Assembly: GCA_903871935.1 (NCBI GenBank)
Contig: CAIQIQ010000119.1
Location: forward strand, 42,396 to 106,395
Source of the DNA: an uncultured Phycisphaerales bacterium
GTDB lineage: Bacteria; Planctomycetota; Phycisphaerae; Tepidisphaerales; Tepidisphaeraceae
Reading direction: 5' to 3'
Length of the DNA: 64,000 bases
A model generated the notes under the pieces. It worked only from the letters and a program-made list of their open reading frames with translations, had not been told where the DNA came from and made no database searches. Positions 1-7,777 of this stretch are shown here, piece after piece. The translations under genes and the position numbers were made by a program. How positions within the stretch are numbered: position 1 is the stretch's first letter; each line of letters starts with the position of its first letter.

Positions 1-1
1 C

Positions 2-775
2 GGCGTCTGTGTGTCGGATAACTACGGACAATCGTGGAAGGTGCTGGGCACGGGTTTGCCGAAGCTGCCCTGCACATCCATCGCGCTGGACCCGAAGACC
101 TCCGGAGCCGGCCTGACCATGTATGTCACGCTCTATGAGGGCGGAGTCTACAAGAGCACCGATGGCGGCCAGACTTGGCAGAACAAGAGCAACGGGTTGG
201 GCAACAAGGGCAATAACCACGCCTTCATGGTGAAGGTGCACCCCAAGACCGGAAACCTGTTCTGCTCAATCACCGCGTTCCGCAACAACGCCACCTTCGC
301 CGTCCCGGGCGGCATCTGGAAGAGCACCGACGGCGGCGAGAACTGGACGGACATCTCCAAATCGCTGGATCTGCGCTGGCCGACCGGCTTTGCGTTCGAT
401 CCCAACGATGAGAACATCATCTACCTCGCGGCCGCGACTGCCCCACAGTTCGACCAGGGCGGCATGTACAAGACCACCGACGGTGGCAAGACGTGGAAGC
501 AGGCGATCAACGATGCCGCGATTGCCAAGTCCGGTGGCACGGGCTATTCGCAGGAGATGTTCGTGACGCTGCACCCGGATCACCCGGATTGGGTGTATCT
601 GTCCAGCGGCTCGCACGGACTGTGGCTGAGTCAGGATTCTGGCGCGACGTGGAAGCATTTTGATGCGATCCCGTTCACTTCGATCACGCGGCTGGCGTGG
701 GATCCCAAGGACCACGAGATCATGTACGTGACGACGTTCGGTGGCGGCGTATGGAAAGGGCCAGCGGTCCCGTAA
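2..775 (+). CDS. Asp-box (BNR/sortilin-like beta-propeller) protein, C-terminal part
   Basis: The frame is open to the left window edge (the codons before the GTG at 11 read G-V-C), so this is the 3' part of a larger gene. About 257 residues are visible. At least five Asp-box motifs of the S-x-D-x-G-x-T-W type are seen: SDNYGQSW, STDGGQTW, STDGGENW, TTDGGKTW and SQDSGATW. They are spaced 40-80 residues apart, with aromatic beta-blade segments such as DPKDHEIMYVTTFGGGVW between them. These repeats are the hallmark of BNR/sortilin (VPS10-like) beta-propellers found in sialidases, xyloglucanases and secreted photosystem-assembly-like proteins. No catalytic residues can be assigned from the tail, so an extracellular glycosidase or binding propeller is only an inference. 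The stop lies 43 bp before the next gene on the same strand. Confidence 0.8.
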   Translation, partial: GVCVSDNYGQSWKVLGTGLPKLPCTSIALDPKTSGAGLTMYVTLYEGGVYKSTDGGQTWQNKSNGLGNKGNNHAFMVKVHPKTGNLFCSITAFRNNATFAVPGGIWKSTDGGENWTDISKSLDLRWPTGFAFDPNDENIIYLAAATAPQFDQGGMYKTTDGGKTWKQAINDAAIAKSGGTGYSQEMFVTLHPDHPDWVYLSSGSHGLWLSQDSGATWKHFDAIPFTSITRLAWDPKDHEIMYVTTFGGGVWKGPAVP

Positions 776-817
776 GCTTCGTCAGCCAGAGTTTCCGGCC
801 AACAGAAGGACAACCCT

Positions 818-1378
818 ATGTCTAGTGGACAACCGCGCCTCAAAGGCAAACGCATCGTCATTCTTTCGGAAATCGGCATGCATGAGCATGAGTTCTGGGT
901 TCCCTATTACCGCTTCAAAGAGGAAGGCGCCCTGGTCAAGGTCGCTGGAATCGCCAAAGGAATCGTGCACCGTTCTGAAGGTGTCGGCGGAACCGATGGC
1001 TGCTACCTTGCCAAGACCGAACTGGAGATCAAGGACCTCCGCGCCGCCGACTGGGATGCCCTGCACATCCCCGGCGGCATCTACGGTCCCATGACGTTGC
1101 GCGAGTACAAGCCGCTGCTCAAGTTCGTTCAGGAGATGGACCGGAAAAAGAAGATCATTTCCGCCATCTGCCACGGCCAGTGGGTGCTGATCAGCAGCGG
1201 CTCATTAAAGGGACGCACCGCCACCGCGCCCAGCGATATCGTCATCGACATCGTCAATGCCGGGGCCCGCTATTCAGGCCCCGGCGCTGTTCGCGATGGC
1301 AATCTCGTCACCGGCGAATACTTCGGCGAACTGCCGGCTTTCATGAAGCTCTTGCTGGCCGCAATAGAAGACGGGTGA
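818..1378 (+). CDS. DJ-1/PfpI family protein
   Basis: A 186-residue protein, the usual size for a single-domain DJ-1/PfpI (class I glutamine amidotransferase-like) protein. The nucleophile elbow is visible as A-I-C-H-G around Cys118-His119, after the HIPGG strand-loop at 83-87. Acidic residues in SEIGMHEHEFW (18-27) occupy the place where family members carry the Glu that activates the cysteine. Members act as deglycases, glyoxalase III, intracellular peptidases or redox chaperones; the sequence does not decide which. The ATG is preceded by an AGAAGGA Shine-Dalgarno-like stretch. The protein has no signal peptide and is expected to be cytosolic. The next gene is convergent and begins only 10 bp after the stop. 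Confidence 0.88.
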   Translation: MSSGQPRLKGKRIVILSEIGMHEHEFWVPYYRFKEEGALVKVAGIAKGIVHRSEGVGGTDGCYLAKTELEIKDLRAADWDALHIPGGIYGPMTLREYKPLLKFVQEMDRKKKIISAICHGQWVLISSGSLKGRTATAPSDIVIDIVNAGARYSGPGAVRDGNLVTGEYFGELPAFMKLLLAAIEDG

Positions 1379-1388
1379 TCCGAACACG

Positions 1389-2390
1389 CTATGACGTCAA
1401 TTGCCCCGTCATGGTCATCTTCGGGGGCAGGTACTTAGCCACGCGCTCCCAGCTCGTCACAGCATCCCAATAGCGCTCCCGTATCGCCGCCACGATCCGA
1501 TCGCGCAGATCGCGGCCGGTTCCTCCCAGTTGCCATCCCAGCTCCGGGAAAAATACGACGCGGACCGCCGGGAACCTGCCATCTCCCTGTGGCTCGGGCA
1601 CATAACCAACATCATTGCACCCGGTTACCGGCGGGTCCTGTGCCACAAATTGCTGGTTGAAGCACGAAGATCGGAAGTCGCGTAGGCATGCCGAATTATC
1701 GTAGAAGTTCGTGAACATCGAACGCACCGGCTCCTGAGGCAGCATCGCAAACGGCACCCCCTTGCCATCCTGCCGGTAGAAGATCAGGTAAGCGACGTTC
1801 TCGATATAGATCCCCTGGCATGCCGTCGCATCTGCCTGGCGCGTGTCGACCTCGGGAAAGTTCTCCACGTACTGATGTGTCGGCAGCTCGTGGTTCTCCG
1901 TCCACAGCGCGCTGACGATATACGTGATATTCTCGATCGTGCCCTTGAGCACCCGACCCGACATGACAAAACTGGGATTCTCGGCGTCCAACTCGTAAGT
2001 GAACTGCAACTCGCCGTCTGCATGCACCAGCTCGCCCAGTTGCGCCCGGGTGAAATCCGGATACTGCCGAATGGTCTGCGCCTTTCCCACCTTGTCATCA
2101 AACTGCCGATACTGGATGAGCGGGTTTGGATAGGTTACCTGCAGCTTCCTTCCCTCAGGCCGCAGATCCATGCACATGCCAATCGTGTTGATCAGCTTCC
2201 CGTCCGGCAGAAAAGTCCGGGCATCGATGCCAAAGTTGTGAACTCGCTCCCATTTCCCGGTGTCCGGCCGGCGAATGTGGATGTAGTTGTACATCGTGTC
2301 GGAAGTGCGCGGGTCAAAATCCAGCCGCAACAGCTCGTTCTTCAACTCCACGCGTTTCTCAGGTTCTGTCCGGGATGAGCGATACATCAT
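1389..2390 (-). CDS. Unrecognised 333-residue protein
   Basis: I do not recognise this family. The start chosen is the first of two ATGs directly behind an AGGAG ribosome site (ATG at 2388-2390). The frame runs 52 codons further upstream, but without a ribosome site and through the divergent promoter region. The protein has no signal peptide or membrane segment. It is rich in aromatic and acidic residues, with several cysteines near the C-terminus (within a DNSACLRDFRSSCFNQQF segment) and beta-strand-like patches throughout. That is compatible with a beta-sandwich or mutarotase-like fold, but this is a guess. It is divergent from the dehydrogenase operon starting at 2576, with a 185-bp shared upstream region, so it may belong to the same sugar-handling locus. 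Confidence 0.75.
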   Translation of the reverse strand: MMYRSSRTEPEKRVELKNELLRLDFDPRTSDTMYNYIHIRRPDTGKWERVHNFGIDARTFLPDGKLINTIGMCMDLRPEGRKLQVTYPNPLIQYRQFDDKVGKAQTIRQYPDFTRAQLGELVHADGELQFTYELDAENPSFVMSGRVLKGTIENITYIVSALWTENHELPTHQYVENFPEVDTRQADATACQGIYIENVAYLIFYRQDGKGVPFAMLPQEPVRSMFTNFYDNSACLRDFRSSCFNQQFVAQDPPVTGCNDVGYVPEPQGDGRFPAVRVVFFPELGWQLGGTGRDLRDRIVAAIRERYWDAVTSWERVAKYLPPKMTMTGQLTS

Positions 2391-2575
2391 ATTCTCCTTT
2401 TCATAGTCGTTTCTGGCATTCCCACCCAGCCGCCCAACGACAGAAGATGCTAATCGCCACTCTTCAATGAGCCAAATGACACTTGCCAAATACAACGAGC
2501 CAGCGCGCCATGAGGAAACAAACAGCAGGGGGGTGTATATTCCCATCTCTTGATTACCGAAGAAAGGATACTCCT

Positions 2576-3601
2576 ATGCTCGCGGCCGTCCTGAAGGACT
2601 TCAACAACCTCGTTCTCGAAGATGTGCCCATGCCTGTCCCGGGTGTGCGCGAAGTCGTTGTCCAGATCAAGAGTTGTGGCTTTTGCGCCACCGACTACAA
2701 AGCCATCAAAGGCATCCGTCGCAACGTGACATTCCCCACCATCTGCGGCCATGAGCCCTCCGGCATCGTCTCCGCCGTCGGCCAGGGCGTCAAAGGATTT
2801 GCCGAAGGTGATGAGGTGATCTGCCAGCCATCGGGCTACTGCGGCGTCTGCGCCCACTGCCGCGTGGGCAACACGCACTACTGCGAACACTCGTTCACCA
2901 CCGGCGGCGATGGGCCAAAGGATACCTGGAACGGCGCCTTCGCTCAGTATATGAAGACGCAAGATGTCTGCCTTTTCCACAAGCCAAAGAGCATCAGCTT
3001 CGACGCCGCCGCCCTGACCGAGCCGCTCTCCGGGGCGTGGAAGGGCATGGTCCAGTACAGTCAGATCGAGGTCGGCGATGACGTCGTCGTGATCGGCGTC
3101 GGCGGCATTGGTCTGCTGTGCCTGATGGTCGCTCGTGCCGCCGGTGCCGGCCGCCTGATCGCCATCGATCCCAGCGACTACGCTCGCAAGAACGCCCTGC
3201 AACTGGGCGCCACTCACGCCATCGACATCGCCGGCGCCAAGGAGAAGGTCTACCAGATCCTTCCCGCCGGCCCCGACCTCGTTCTCGAGGCGGCCGGCCC
3301 GATCTCCGCCGTCAGGCTGATGGTCGATCTGCGCCGCCGCGGCACAAAGTGGAACGTCTTTGGCATCACCACCCACGAGACCTTCGAACTCGACGGCGGC
3401 CTAACCCATTTTCTCGAGGGCCGCATGGACGCCAGCTTCGGAACCACGCCGCTGGCGATGCAAAGAGCGATCCGCCTGATGGAGTCCGGCATGGTGAACC
3501 CGGAAAAGATCATCTCTCATCGGTTTACGCTCAAGGATATTCACAAGGCCGTGGAGACCATGGGCCAGCCGCAGCGAAACAAGGTGATCGTCAACCCATG
3601 A
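2576..3601 (+). CDS. Zinc-dependent MDR alcohol/polyol dehydrogenase
   Basis: A 341-residue medium-chain dehydrogenase. Catalytic zinc ligands are visible as Cys37 (in CGFCATD) and His59-Glu60 (in GHEPSG). The structural-zinc lobe is complete, with Cys89, Cys92, Cys95 and Cys103. The Rossmann motif GVGGIG is at 174-179, and Asp198 at the end of the second strand points to NAD rather than NADP. The closest functional classes are sorbitol, threonine and galactitol dehydrogenases; the substrate is not determinable here. The start was placed at the ATG behind GAAAGGA; 31 codons upstream are also open but lack a ribosome site. The stop overlaps the start of the next dehydrogenase (ATGA), which signals translational coupling in an operon with an UlaG-like hydrolase and a UroD-like protein. 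Confidence 0.92.
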   Translation: MLAAVLKDFNNLVLEDVPMPVPGVREVVVQIKSCGFCATDYKAIKGIRRNVTFPTICGHEPSGIVSAVGQGVKGFAEGDEVICQPSGYCGVCAHCRVGNTHYCEHSFTTGGDGPKDTWNGAFAQYMKTQDVCLFHKPKSISFDAAALTEPLSGAWKGMVQYSQIEVGDDVVVIGVGGIGLLCLMVARAAGAGRLIAIDPSDYARKNALQLGATHAIDIAGAKEKVYQILPAGPDLVLEAAGPISAVRLMVDLRRRGTKWNVFGITTHETFELDGGLTHFLEGRMDASFGTTPLAMQRAIRLMESGMVNPEKIISHRFTLKDIHKAVETMGQPQRNKVIVNP

Positions 3602-4572
3602 AAGCCATCGTCAACACAGCCCCGGGATGCGTCGACTGGAAAGATGTGCCCACCCCCGAGCCTGCGCCCGGCCAGGTGCGCATCCGCACCGCCGCCTGCG
3701 GCATCTGCGCCACCGACCTCGAGATGATCGCCGGCTGGCAACGCACGAGCTTTCCCGCCATCCCCGGCCACGAATGGTCAGGCATCGTCGATGCTTTCGG
3801 CCCTGGCGTCGACCCCAAATGGCTCGGTAAATCCTGCGTCGCCGACAATGTTCTGGGTGATGGCGGCGAAGTCGGCTTCGAGCATTCCGGCGGCTACGGG
3901 CAATACCTGTTGACCGAGGCCCGCAACCTTTACCTTCTGCCGCCGGATTTCCCGTTGTCCACTGCCGCCCTCATCGAGCCGTTGGCCGTCTGCGTTCGCG
4001 CGTTAAACCGCCTCCGTCCGCAGAACCTCGAATCAGCCCTCGTCCTCGGCGATGGAGTCATCGGCCTGCTCATGCTCCTGCTGCTCAAAGCCCATGGCAT
4101 CCGGCATATCGCTGTCGTTGGCGGCCGGCCCGGCCGTCTGGCCATGGCCCGACAACTCGGCGCCAGCGACATTCTCAACTACCACGACGCCGGCACCGAT
4201 CTGCCCACAGCGGTCCGTCGTCTCCCCAGCGCCCCTTTTCCCAATATCGCCGAGGCCAGCGGCTCCTCCGCCGCCATGCATGCTTCTCTAGAGGTGGCTT
4301 CCAAAGGCGGCCGGATTGTCGTCATCGGCGACTATGGCCCAGGCCGTGCCGACTTCCCATGGAATCGCATCCTGCACAACGAACTCGAGATCATCGGCTC
4401 CAACGCCAGCGCCGGCGCCTGGCCCGAAGCGGTGCGCCTGGCCACAACTCATGCCCTGCCGCTGGACCTGCTGGTTTCGCAATGTCTTCCCGCGGCATCC
4501 TATGCCCAGGCCCTCGATCTCGCCCGCCGTTCGCGCGACATTGTAAAAATCGTTCTGACATGGAAAGATTAG
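3598..4572 (+). CDS. MDR dehydrogenase lacking the structural-zinc loop
   Basis: A 324-residue medium-chain dehydrogenase that starts inside the stop of the preceding dehydrogenase (ATGA overlap). The catalytic zinc site is kept: Cys37 in CGICATD and His58-Glu59 in GHEWSG. The four-cysteine structural-zinc lobe of its neighbour is missing, with a shorter loop containing a single Cys80 in its place. The nucleotide-binding glycine motif is altered (LGDGVIG). The pair therefore looks like two diverged paralogues with different substrates or acting in successive oxidations, perhaps hydroxyl oxidation at two positions of one sugar. The frame is open 160 codons further upstream, but that part is a shadow of the first dehydrogenase. 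The next gene begins 3 bp after the stop. Confidence 0.9.
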   Translation: MKAIVNTAPGCVDWKDVPTPEPAPGQVRIRTAACGICATDLEMIAGWQRTSFPAIPGHEWSGIVDAFGPGVDPKWLGKSCVADNVLGDGGEVGFEHSGGYGQYLLTEARNLYLLPPDFPLSTAALIEPLAVCVRALNRLRPQNLESALVLGDGVIGLLMLLLLKAHGIRHIAVVGGRPGRLAMARQLGASDILNYHDAGTDLPTAVRRLPSAPFPNIAEASGSSAAMHASLEVASKGGRIVVIGDYGPGRADFPWNRILHNELEIIGSNASAGAWPEAVRLATTHALPLDLLVSQCLPAASYAQALDLARRSRDIVKIVLTWKD

Positions 4573-4575
4573 CCC

Positions 4576-5397
4576 ATGCAATCTCGCCAGACTCTCATCG
4601 ATGACATCAACTCCGCACAAGTGCCGCTTGGGCACTGCAACTTCTGGTGGCTGGGCCAACACAGCTTTGTCGTCAAGGTCGGTCGGAGTATCTGCTACCT
4701 CGATCCCTATCTCACACCCAGTCCATCCCGACAGGTGCCCCCGTTGCTTCTTCCCGAAGATCTCGCCAACGCCACCGTCATCCTGGGCACCCATGATCAC
4801 GGCGATCACATTGATCGTCCCGCCTGGCCCGTCATTGCCGCTGCGGCCCCGGACGCAACCTTTGTCGTGCCTTACCTGCTTCAGCAGCGCCTGGTCCGCG
4901 AACTGAACCTGCCCTCGCAGCGTGTCCGCGGTGTGGATCAGGGCATCACCATCCAGGTTGGCGACGTCACCATCACCGCGATCCCCGCCGCCCACGAGTT
5001 TCTCGACACCGACCCCGCCACCGGCCATCACCCCTATCTCGGCTACATCATCGAAGGCAATCGTTTCCGTCTCTACCACGCCGGCGACACCTGCATTTAC
5101 GAAGGCATGCAAGGCCTGCTGCGCCGCTGGCCGCTCGACCTGGCATTTCTGCCCATCAACGGCCGCGATGCCAAACGGCTCAAGGCTAACTGCATCGGAA
5201 ACATGACCTATCAGGAAGCCGTCGATCTCGCCGGCGTCATCAAACCTGGCCTGACCGTTCCCACTCACTTTGAAATGTTCGCCATGAACAGCGAGAACCC
5301 CCAGTTGTTCGTCGATTACATGGCGGCCAAATACCCCACTCTTCGAACCGTTATTCCCACGCACGGCCATCGCACCATCGTCCAACGTATTTCGTAA
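4576..5397 (+). CDS. UlaG-like metallo-beta-lactamase-fold hydrolase
   Basis: A 273-residue metallo-beta-lactamase-fold protein. The metal motif T-H-D-H-G-D-H-I-D is at 72-80, giving His73, His75, Asp77 and His78. A later His in AAHEF and an Asp in HAGDTCIYEG complete the typical set. The N-terminal strand WWLGQHSFVVK and the YLDPYL segment resemble the UlaG group (L-ascorbate-6-phosphate lactonase and relatives). Co-translation with two polyol-type dehydrogenases (3-bp gap upstream, 11-bp gap downstream) suggests a lactone-opening step after sugar oxidation. That role is inferred from context and not shown by the sequence. There is no signal peptide, so it is expected in the cytosol. Confidence 0.88.
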   Translation: MQSRQTLIDDINSAQVPLGHCNFWWLGQHSFVVKVGRSICYLDPYLTPSPSRQVPPLLLPEDLANATVILGTHDHGDHIDRPAWPVIAAAAPDATFVVPYLLQQRLVRELNLPSQRVRGVDQGITIQVGDVTITAIPAAHEFLDTDPATGHHPYLGYIIEGNRFRLYHAGDTCIYEGMQGLLRRWPLDLAFLPINGRDAKRLKANCIGNMTYQEAVDLAGVIKPGLTVPTHFEMFAMNSENPQLFVDYMAAKYPTLRTVIPTHGHRTIVQRIS

Positions 5398-5408
5398 AGA
5401 CATCTCCC

Positions 5409-6491
5409 ATGTTGACCCAGCGACAGCGTGTCCATGCCTCCATCCGCCGCAGCGGCTTTGACGCCTTGCCCTGGCAGTTTGACCTCACCAGCCTCGCCGC
5501 CGATCGTCTTCGCAAGTACCTTGGCGTTGAGAACCTGCACCAGGCCATCGGCGATCACATCATCATGTTCGGCGATGTCTCCCCCAATGCGCCCACCAGC
5601 ACCGATTTACCGCCCGACTGCGTCCGCAGCGAGTTTGGCACCGTGTGGAGAAGGGCACCTCAAGATCGCTCCACCGGCGACTGGGGCGGCATGGTTTCCT
5701 ACCCCCTGCACGACCCCACGCTCGCCGGCTACACGTTCCCCGATGCCACAATCTCCGGCCGCTGCGCCCACGTTCCCGACCTTCGCCGCAAACACCCCGA
5801 TCACTTCCTCATCGCTTCTGGCCACGGCCTGTGGGAACACGGCTGGGCGCTCTGCGGCTTCGAGAATTACCTTGGCTACGTCCTCAGCGATCAGGCCTTC
5901 GTCGAGCAGGTGACCGACAAGCTCGCCGATTTCTCCTGCGCCGCCACCGCACAACTCAAAGGCATGGGTATCGACGGCATCCGCTTTGGCGATGACTGGG
6001 GTTTCCAGGATCGCCTGATGATCCCGCCCGACCTCTGGCGGAAGATCTTCAAGCCGCGTTATCGTCGCATCTTCGATGCCGCCCGCGCTGCCAACCTAGT
6101 CGTCATGATGCACTCCTGCGGCCATCTCACCGAGATCCTCCCCGACCTGATCGACATCGGCCTGCAAGTCCTCCATCCCCTCCAGCCCGAAGCCATGGAC
6201 GTCCAGTACTGCCACCATCACTTCGGCCAGGACCTAAGCTTCTGGGGCGCCCTGGGCTCTCAAAGCACCCTCGCCATCGGCACCCCCGCCGACTGTCGCC
6301 GCGAAGCGCAGCATCGCCTCTCCCTCTTCCACTCCGGCGGCTACATCCTCGCCCCCGCCGGCGCCGCCCCCACCGAAACCCCACCCGAAAACCTCGCCGC
6401 CATCGTCGAACTGGCCCAATCCCAACTCAGTAGAGCCGGTGACCCCACCGGCGGTCTTCCTCCCACCCAGCCCAAACTCATCTCGACCTGA
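5409..6491 (+). CDS. Uroporphyrinogen decarboxylase (UroD)-superfamily protein
   Basis: A 360-residue TIM-barrel protein of the UroD/MtaA/CmuA superfamily. The centre carries GIDGIRFGDDWGFQDRLMIPP, then VVMMHSCGHLTEILPDLIDIG, with His235-Ser-Cys237 placed like the H-x-C zinc motif of methyltransferase members. The third cysteine expected in zinc methyltransferases is not seen; the equivalent region reads GGYILAPAGA. A true HemE role is unlikely because the N-terminal substrate-binding signature of HemE is absent. It is the last gene of the dehydrogenase/lactonase operon. Such UroD-like genes recur in planctomycete sugar loci, but their reaction is not established. Its last about 110 bp and downstream sequence are duplicated about 0.8 kb further on. 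Confidence 0.85.
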   Translation: MLTQRQRVHASIRRSGFDALPWQFDLTSLAADRLRKYLGVENLHQAIGDHIIMFGDVSPNAPTSTDLPPDCVRSEFGTVWRRAPQDRSTGDWGGMVSYPLHDPTLAGYTFPDATISGRCAHVPDLRRKHPDHFLIASGHGLWEHGWALCGFENYLGYVLSDQAFVEQVTDKLADFSCAATAQLKGMGIDGIRFGDDWGFQDRLMIPPDLWRKIFKPRYRRIFDAARAANLVVMMHSCGHLTEILPDLIDIGLQVLHPLQPEAMDVQYCHHHFGQDLSFWGALGSQSTLAIGTPADCRREAQHRLSLFHSGGYILAPAGAAPTETPPENLAAIVELAQSQLSRAGDPTGGLPPTQPKLIST

Positions 6492-6600
6492 AAAGACGAC
6501 ACGCCTGCAGTGCATGCCAAAGCTACGTGGCGAAGCGGTCTCCCGCTGCGGTGCCGCGGTCGTCCCCGACCGTACAGGCGGAAGGCAAAGCAGCTGCGGA
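6381..6600 (+). repeat. Direct repeat, copy 1 (UroD gene 3' end plus downstream sequence)
   Basis: About 220 bp that recur at 7167-7390 in direct orientation. By eye the identity is roughly 80 percent, with small indels. The copy covers the last codons of the UroD-like gene, the hairpin GCCGGTGACCCCACCGGC, a stretch containing the stop codon, and the GC-rich tail (GCGGTCTCCCGCTGCGGTGCC). The GC-rich tail resembles dispersed intergenic sequences common in planctomycete genomes. Confidence 0.8.
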
Positions 6601-6823
6601 ATGGGAGGGGTTGCCGAGAGCATAAGGGGGCGTGGGCCATGGCTCCGCGGTGCTCTCCGCCTGAATCTCAGTGATCGTCGCGGCGACTCTCGCCGTGCGA
6701 TATCTCACACCATGAAAATCCGGCAAGCAATGCGGGAATATCATGGTACGTGCAATGCGTCACCAATTCGCACTCCCATCTGTAGCCCTTCTTGTCGCAG
6801 CCCGCGTCTCTATCGATCCGGCC
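6492..6823. other. Intergenic stretch with repeat tail and a possible eroded HEPN tail
   Basis: This 330-bp stretch holds the rest of repeat copy 1 (to about 6600) and no convincing gene. On the minus strand a frame closing at 6668 reads G-Y-R-W-E-C-E-L-V-T-H-C-T-Y-H-D-I-P-A-L. This vaguely resembles the end of DUF86/HEPN proteins (W..v..DiPaL) and lies just downstream of the MNT nucleotidyltransferase, where a HEPN partner gene would be expected. The frame has no start and is too short, so a decayed partner is only a possibility. Confidence 0.3.
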
Positions 6824-7120
6824 TCACAGCGGCACCGCCTCTCGCATGACATGGTTGCGAAACCGCTCGCGCATCCCACCTTCGCTGATCACATCCACTT
6901 TGACACCCAGCAAATCCTGCAGGTCGATCAGGAGGCCGCCATGATCAAATAATGAGTGATCCGGCTCAAACCGGACGATCAGATCAAGGTCGGACGTTTC
7001 GGTGGCATCGCCGCGCGCCACCGATCCGAATATGCGAATGTCCGACGCCCCATACCGCCGGGCAATTGCCAGGATCGCGTCACGGCGACTATGTATGGCT
7101 TCACGCGTAACCATGACCAT
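6824..7120 (-). CDS. MNT-type minimal nucleotidyltransferase
   Basis: A 98-residue protein of the pol-beta nucleotidyltransferase superfamily. The signature G-S-V-A-R-G-D-A-T-E-T-S-D-L-D-L is complete: the GS helix motif is followed by the two metal-binding aspartates of D-x-D. This is the full length of an MNT antitoxin. In characterised MNT-HEPN toxin-antitoxin pairs the MNT protein AMPylates the HEPN RNase toxin. No intact HEPN gene is adjacent, only a possible decayed remnant downstream at about 6668-6790, so the gene may be an orphan antitoxin. There are two in-frame ATGs at 7120 and 7114 and neither has a clear ribosome site. It lies between two copies of a direct repeat, which suggests a mobile or rearranged segment. 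Confidence 0.85.
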   Translation of the reverse strand: MVMVTREAIHSRRDAILAIARRYGASDIRIFGSVARGDATETSDLDLIVRFEPDHSLFDHGGLLIDLQDLLGVKVDVISEGGMRERFRNHVMREAVPL

Positions 7121-7166
7121 AAGTGTACCAGACTACCCCACTCCAAATACAGCCGAATGCGCGATC

Positions 7167-7390
7167 CCCCCGAATTCCTCGCCGCCATCGTCGAAGTAGC
7201 TCAATCCCAACTGCATCACCAGTAGAGCCGGTGACCCCACCGGCCGTCTTCCTCCCACCCAGCCCAAGCCCTCTCGAACCGAAAAAAGAACACGGCTGCA
7301 GTGCATGCTATGCTACGTGGCGCAGCGGTCTCCCGCTGCGGTGCCGCGATCGTCCCCGACCGCACAGGCGGAAGGCCAAGCACCCGCAGA
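7167..7390 (+). repeat. Direct repeat, copy 2 (degenerate UroD 3' end plus downstream sequence)
   Basis: Second copy of the repeat at 6381-6600. It begins with a degenerate version of the UroD C-terminal codons (CTCGCCGCCATCGTCGAA is shared exactly), which now hits a TAG at once. It then carries the same GCCGGTGACCCCACCGGC hairpin and the same GC-rich tail. It has no start or upstream UroD sequence, so it is a fragment and not a gene. Confidence 0.75.
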
Positions 7391-7651
7391 ACGCGCGTGG
7401 TCGTCGAGGGCATAGCCACAATCTGGAGTGCGGCGACTTGTCGCCGTTTTTCCCGCGAGGGACTTGTCCCGAGCCAGCCCCCAGCGACGCACAGCCTCCC
7501 AAGCGGTCAGCGGCCATCGCCAACCCACACACAACCATTCATCAGTAGCACAGGTTCGCCGAACCTGTAGCCCTTCCCGTCGCGGCGTCAGCCGCGTCCT
7601 GATCCAGTCGATTGCCAATCCTCCTCCCTAACTCCAGCTCCTCCAACATCT

Positions 7652-7703
7652 TACAAAACCAAACAAACACCGCTCATAAATCTTGACACTACAAAACCAA
7701 ACA
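7652..7703 (+). repeat. 14-bp direct repeat flanking the HTH-gene promoter
   Basis: TACAAAACCAAACA occurs exactly at 7652-7665 and again at 7690-7703, 38 bp apart. The second copy sits between the -35 and -10 boxes of the promoter for the HTH gene. The arrangement is that of an operator and could serve autoregulation by the HTH protein; that is inference. Confidence 0.6.
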
Positions 7704-7711
7704 TTATTATA
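7683..7711 (+). promoter_or_regulatory. Sigma-70-type promoter of the HTH gene
   Basis: A perfect -35 box TTGACA (7683-7688), a 17-bp spacer and ATTATA (7706-7711) as the -10 box; TATAAC two bases further is an alternative. The predicted transcript has a leader of about 60 nt that ends in the AGGAGG ribosome site before the ATG at 7778. Confidence 0.65.
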
Positions 7712-7777
7712 ACATTAGTCGCCCCATCAAGGGCTCTGGCCATTACCAATCCGTCTTCCAAAGGAGGGACCTCAACC

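Larger units (their letters stand above)
7391..7777. other. Intergenic repeat-like sequence upstream of the HTH gene
   Basis: No gene is supported here. The first 230 bp are GC-rich. One frame gives L-E-C-G-D-L-S-P-F-F-P-R, a phrase that appears in spurious ORFs from dispersed intergenic repeats in several Planctomycetes and Verrucomicrobia. The last 130 bp are AT-rich and contain a promoter and a direct repeat, listed separately. Confidence 0.5.

Noticed and set aside
3118..3597. 160-codon upstream extension of the second dehydrogenase
   Set aside because: Arg/Pro-rich shadow of the first dehydrogenase gene. The real start is the ATG at 3598 that overlaps the preceding stop.
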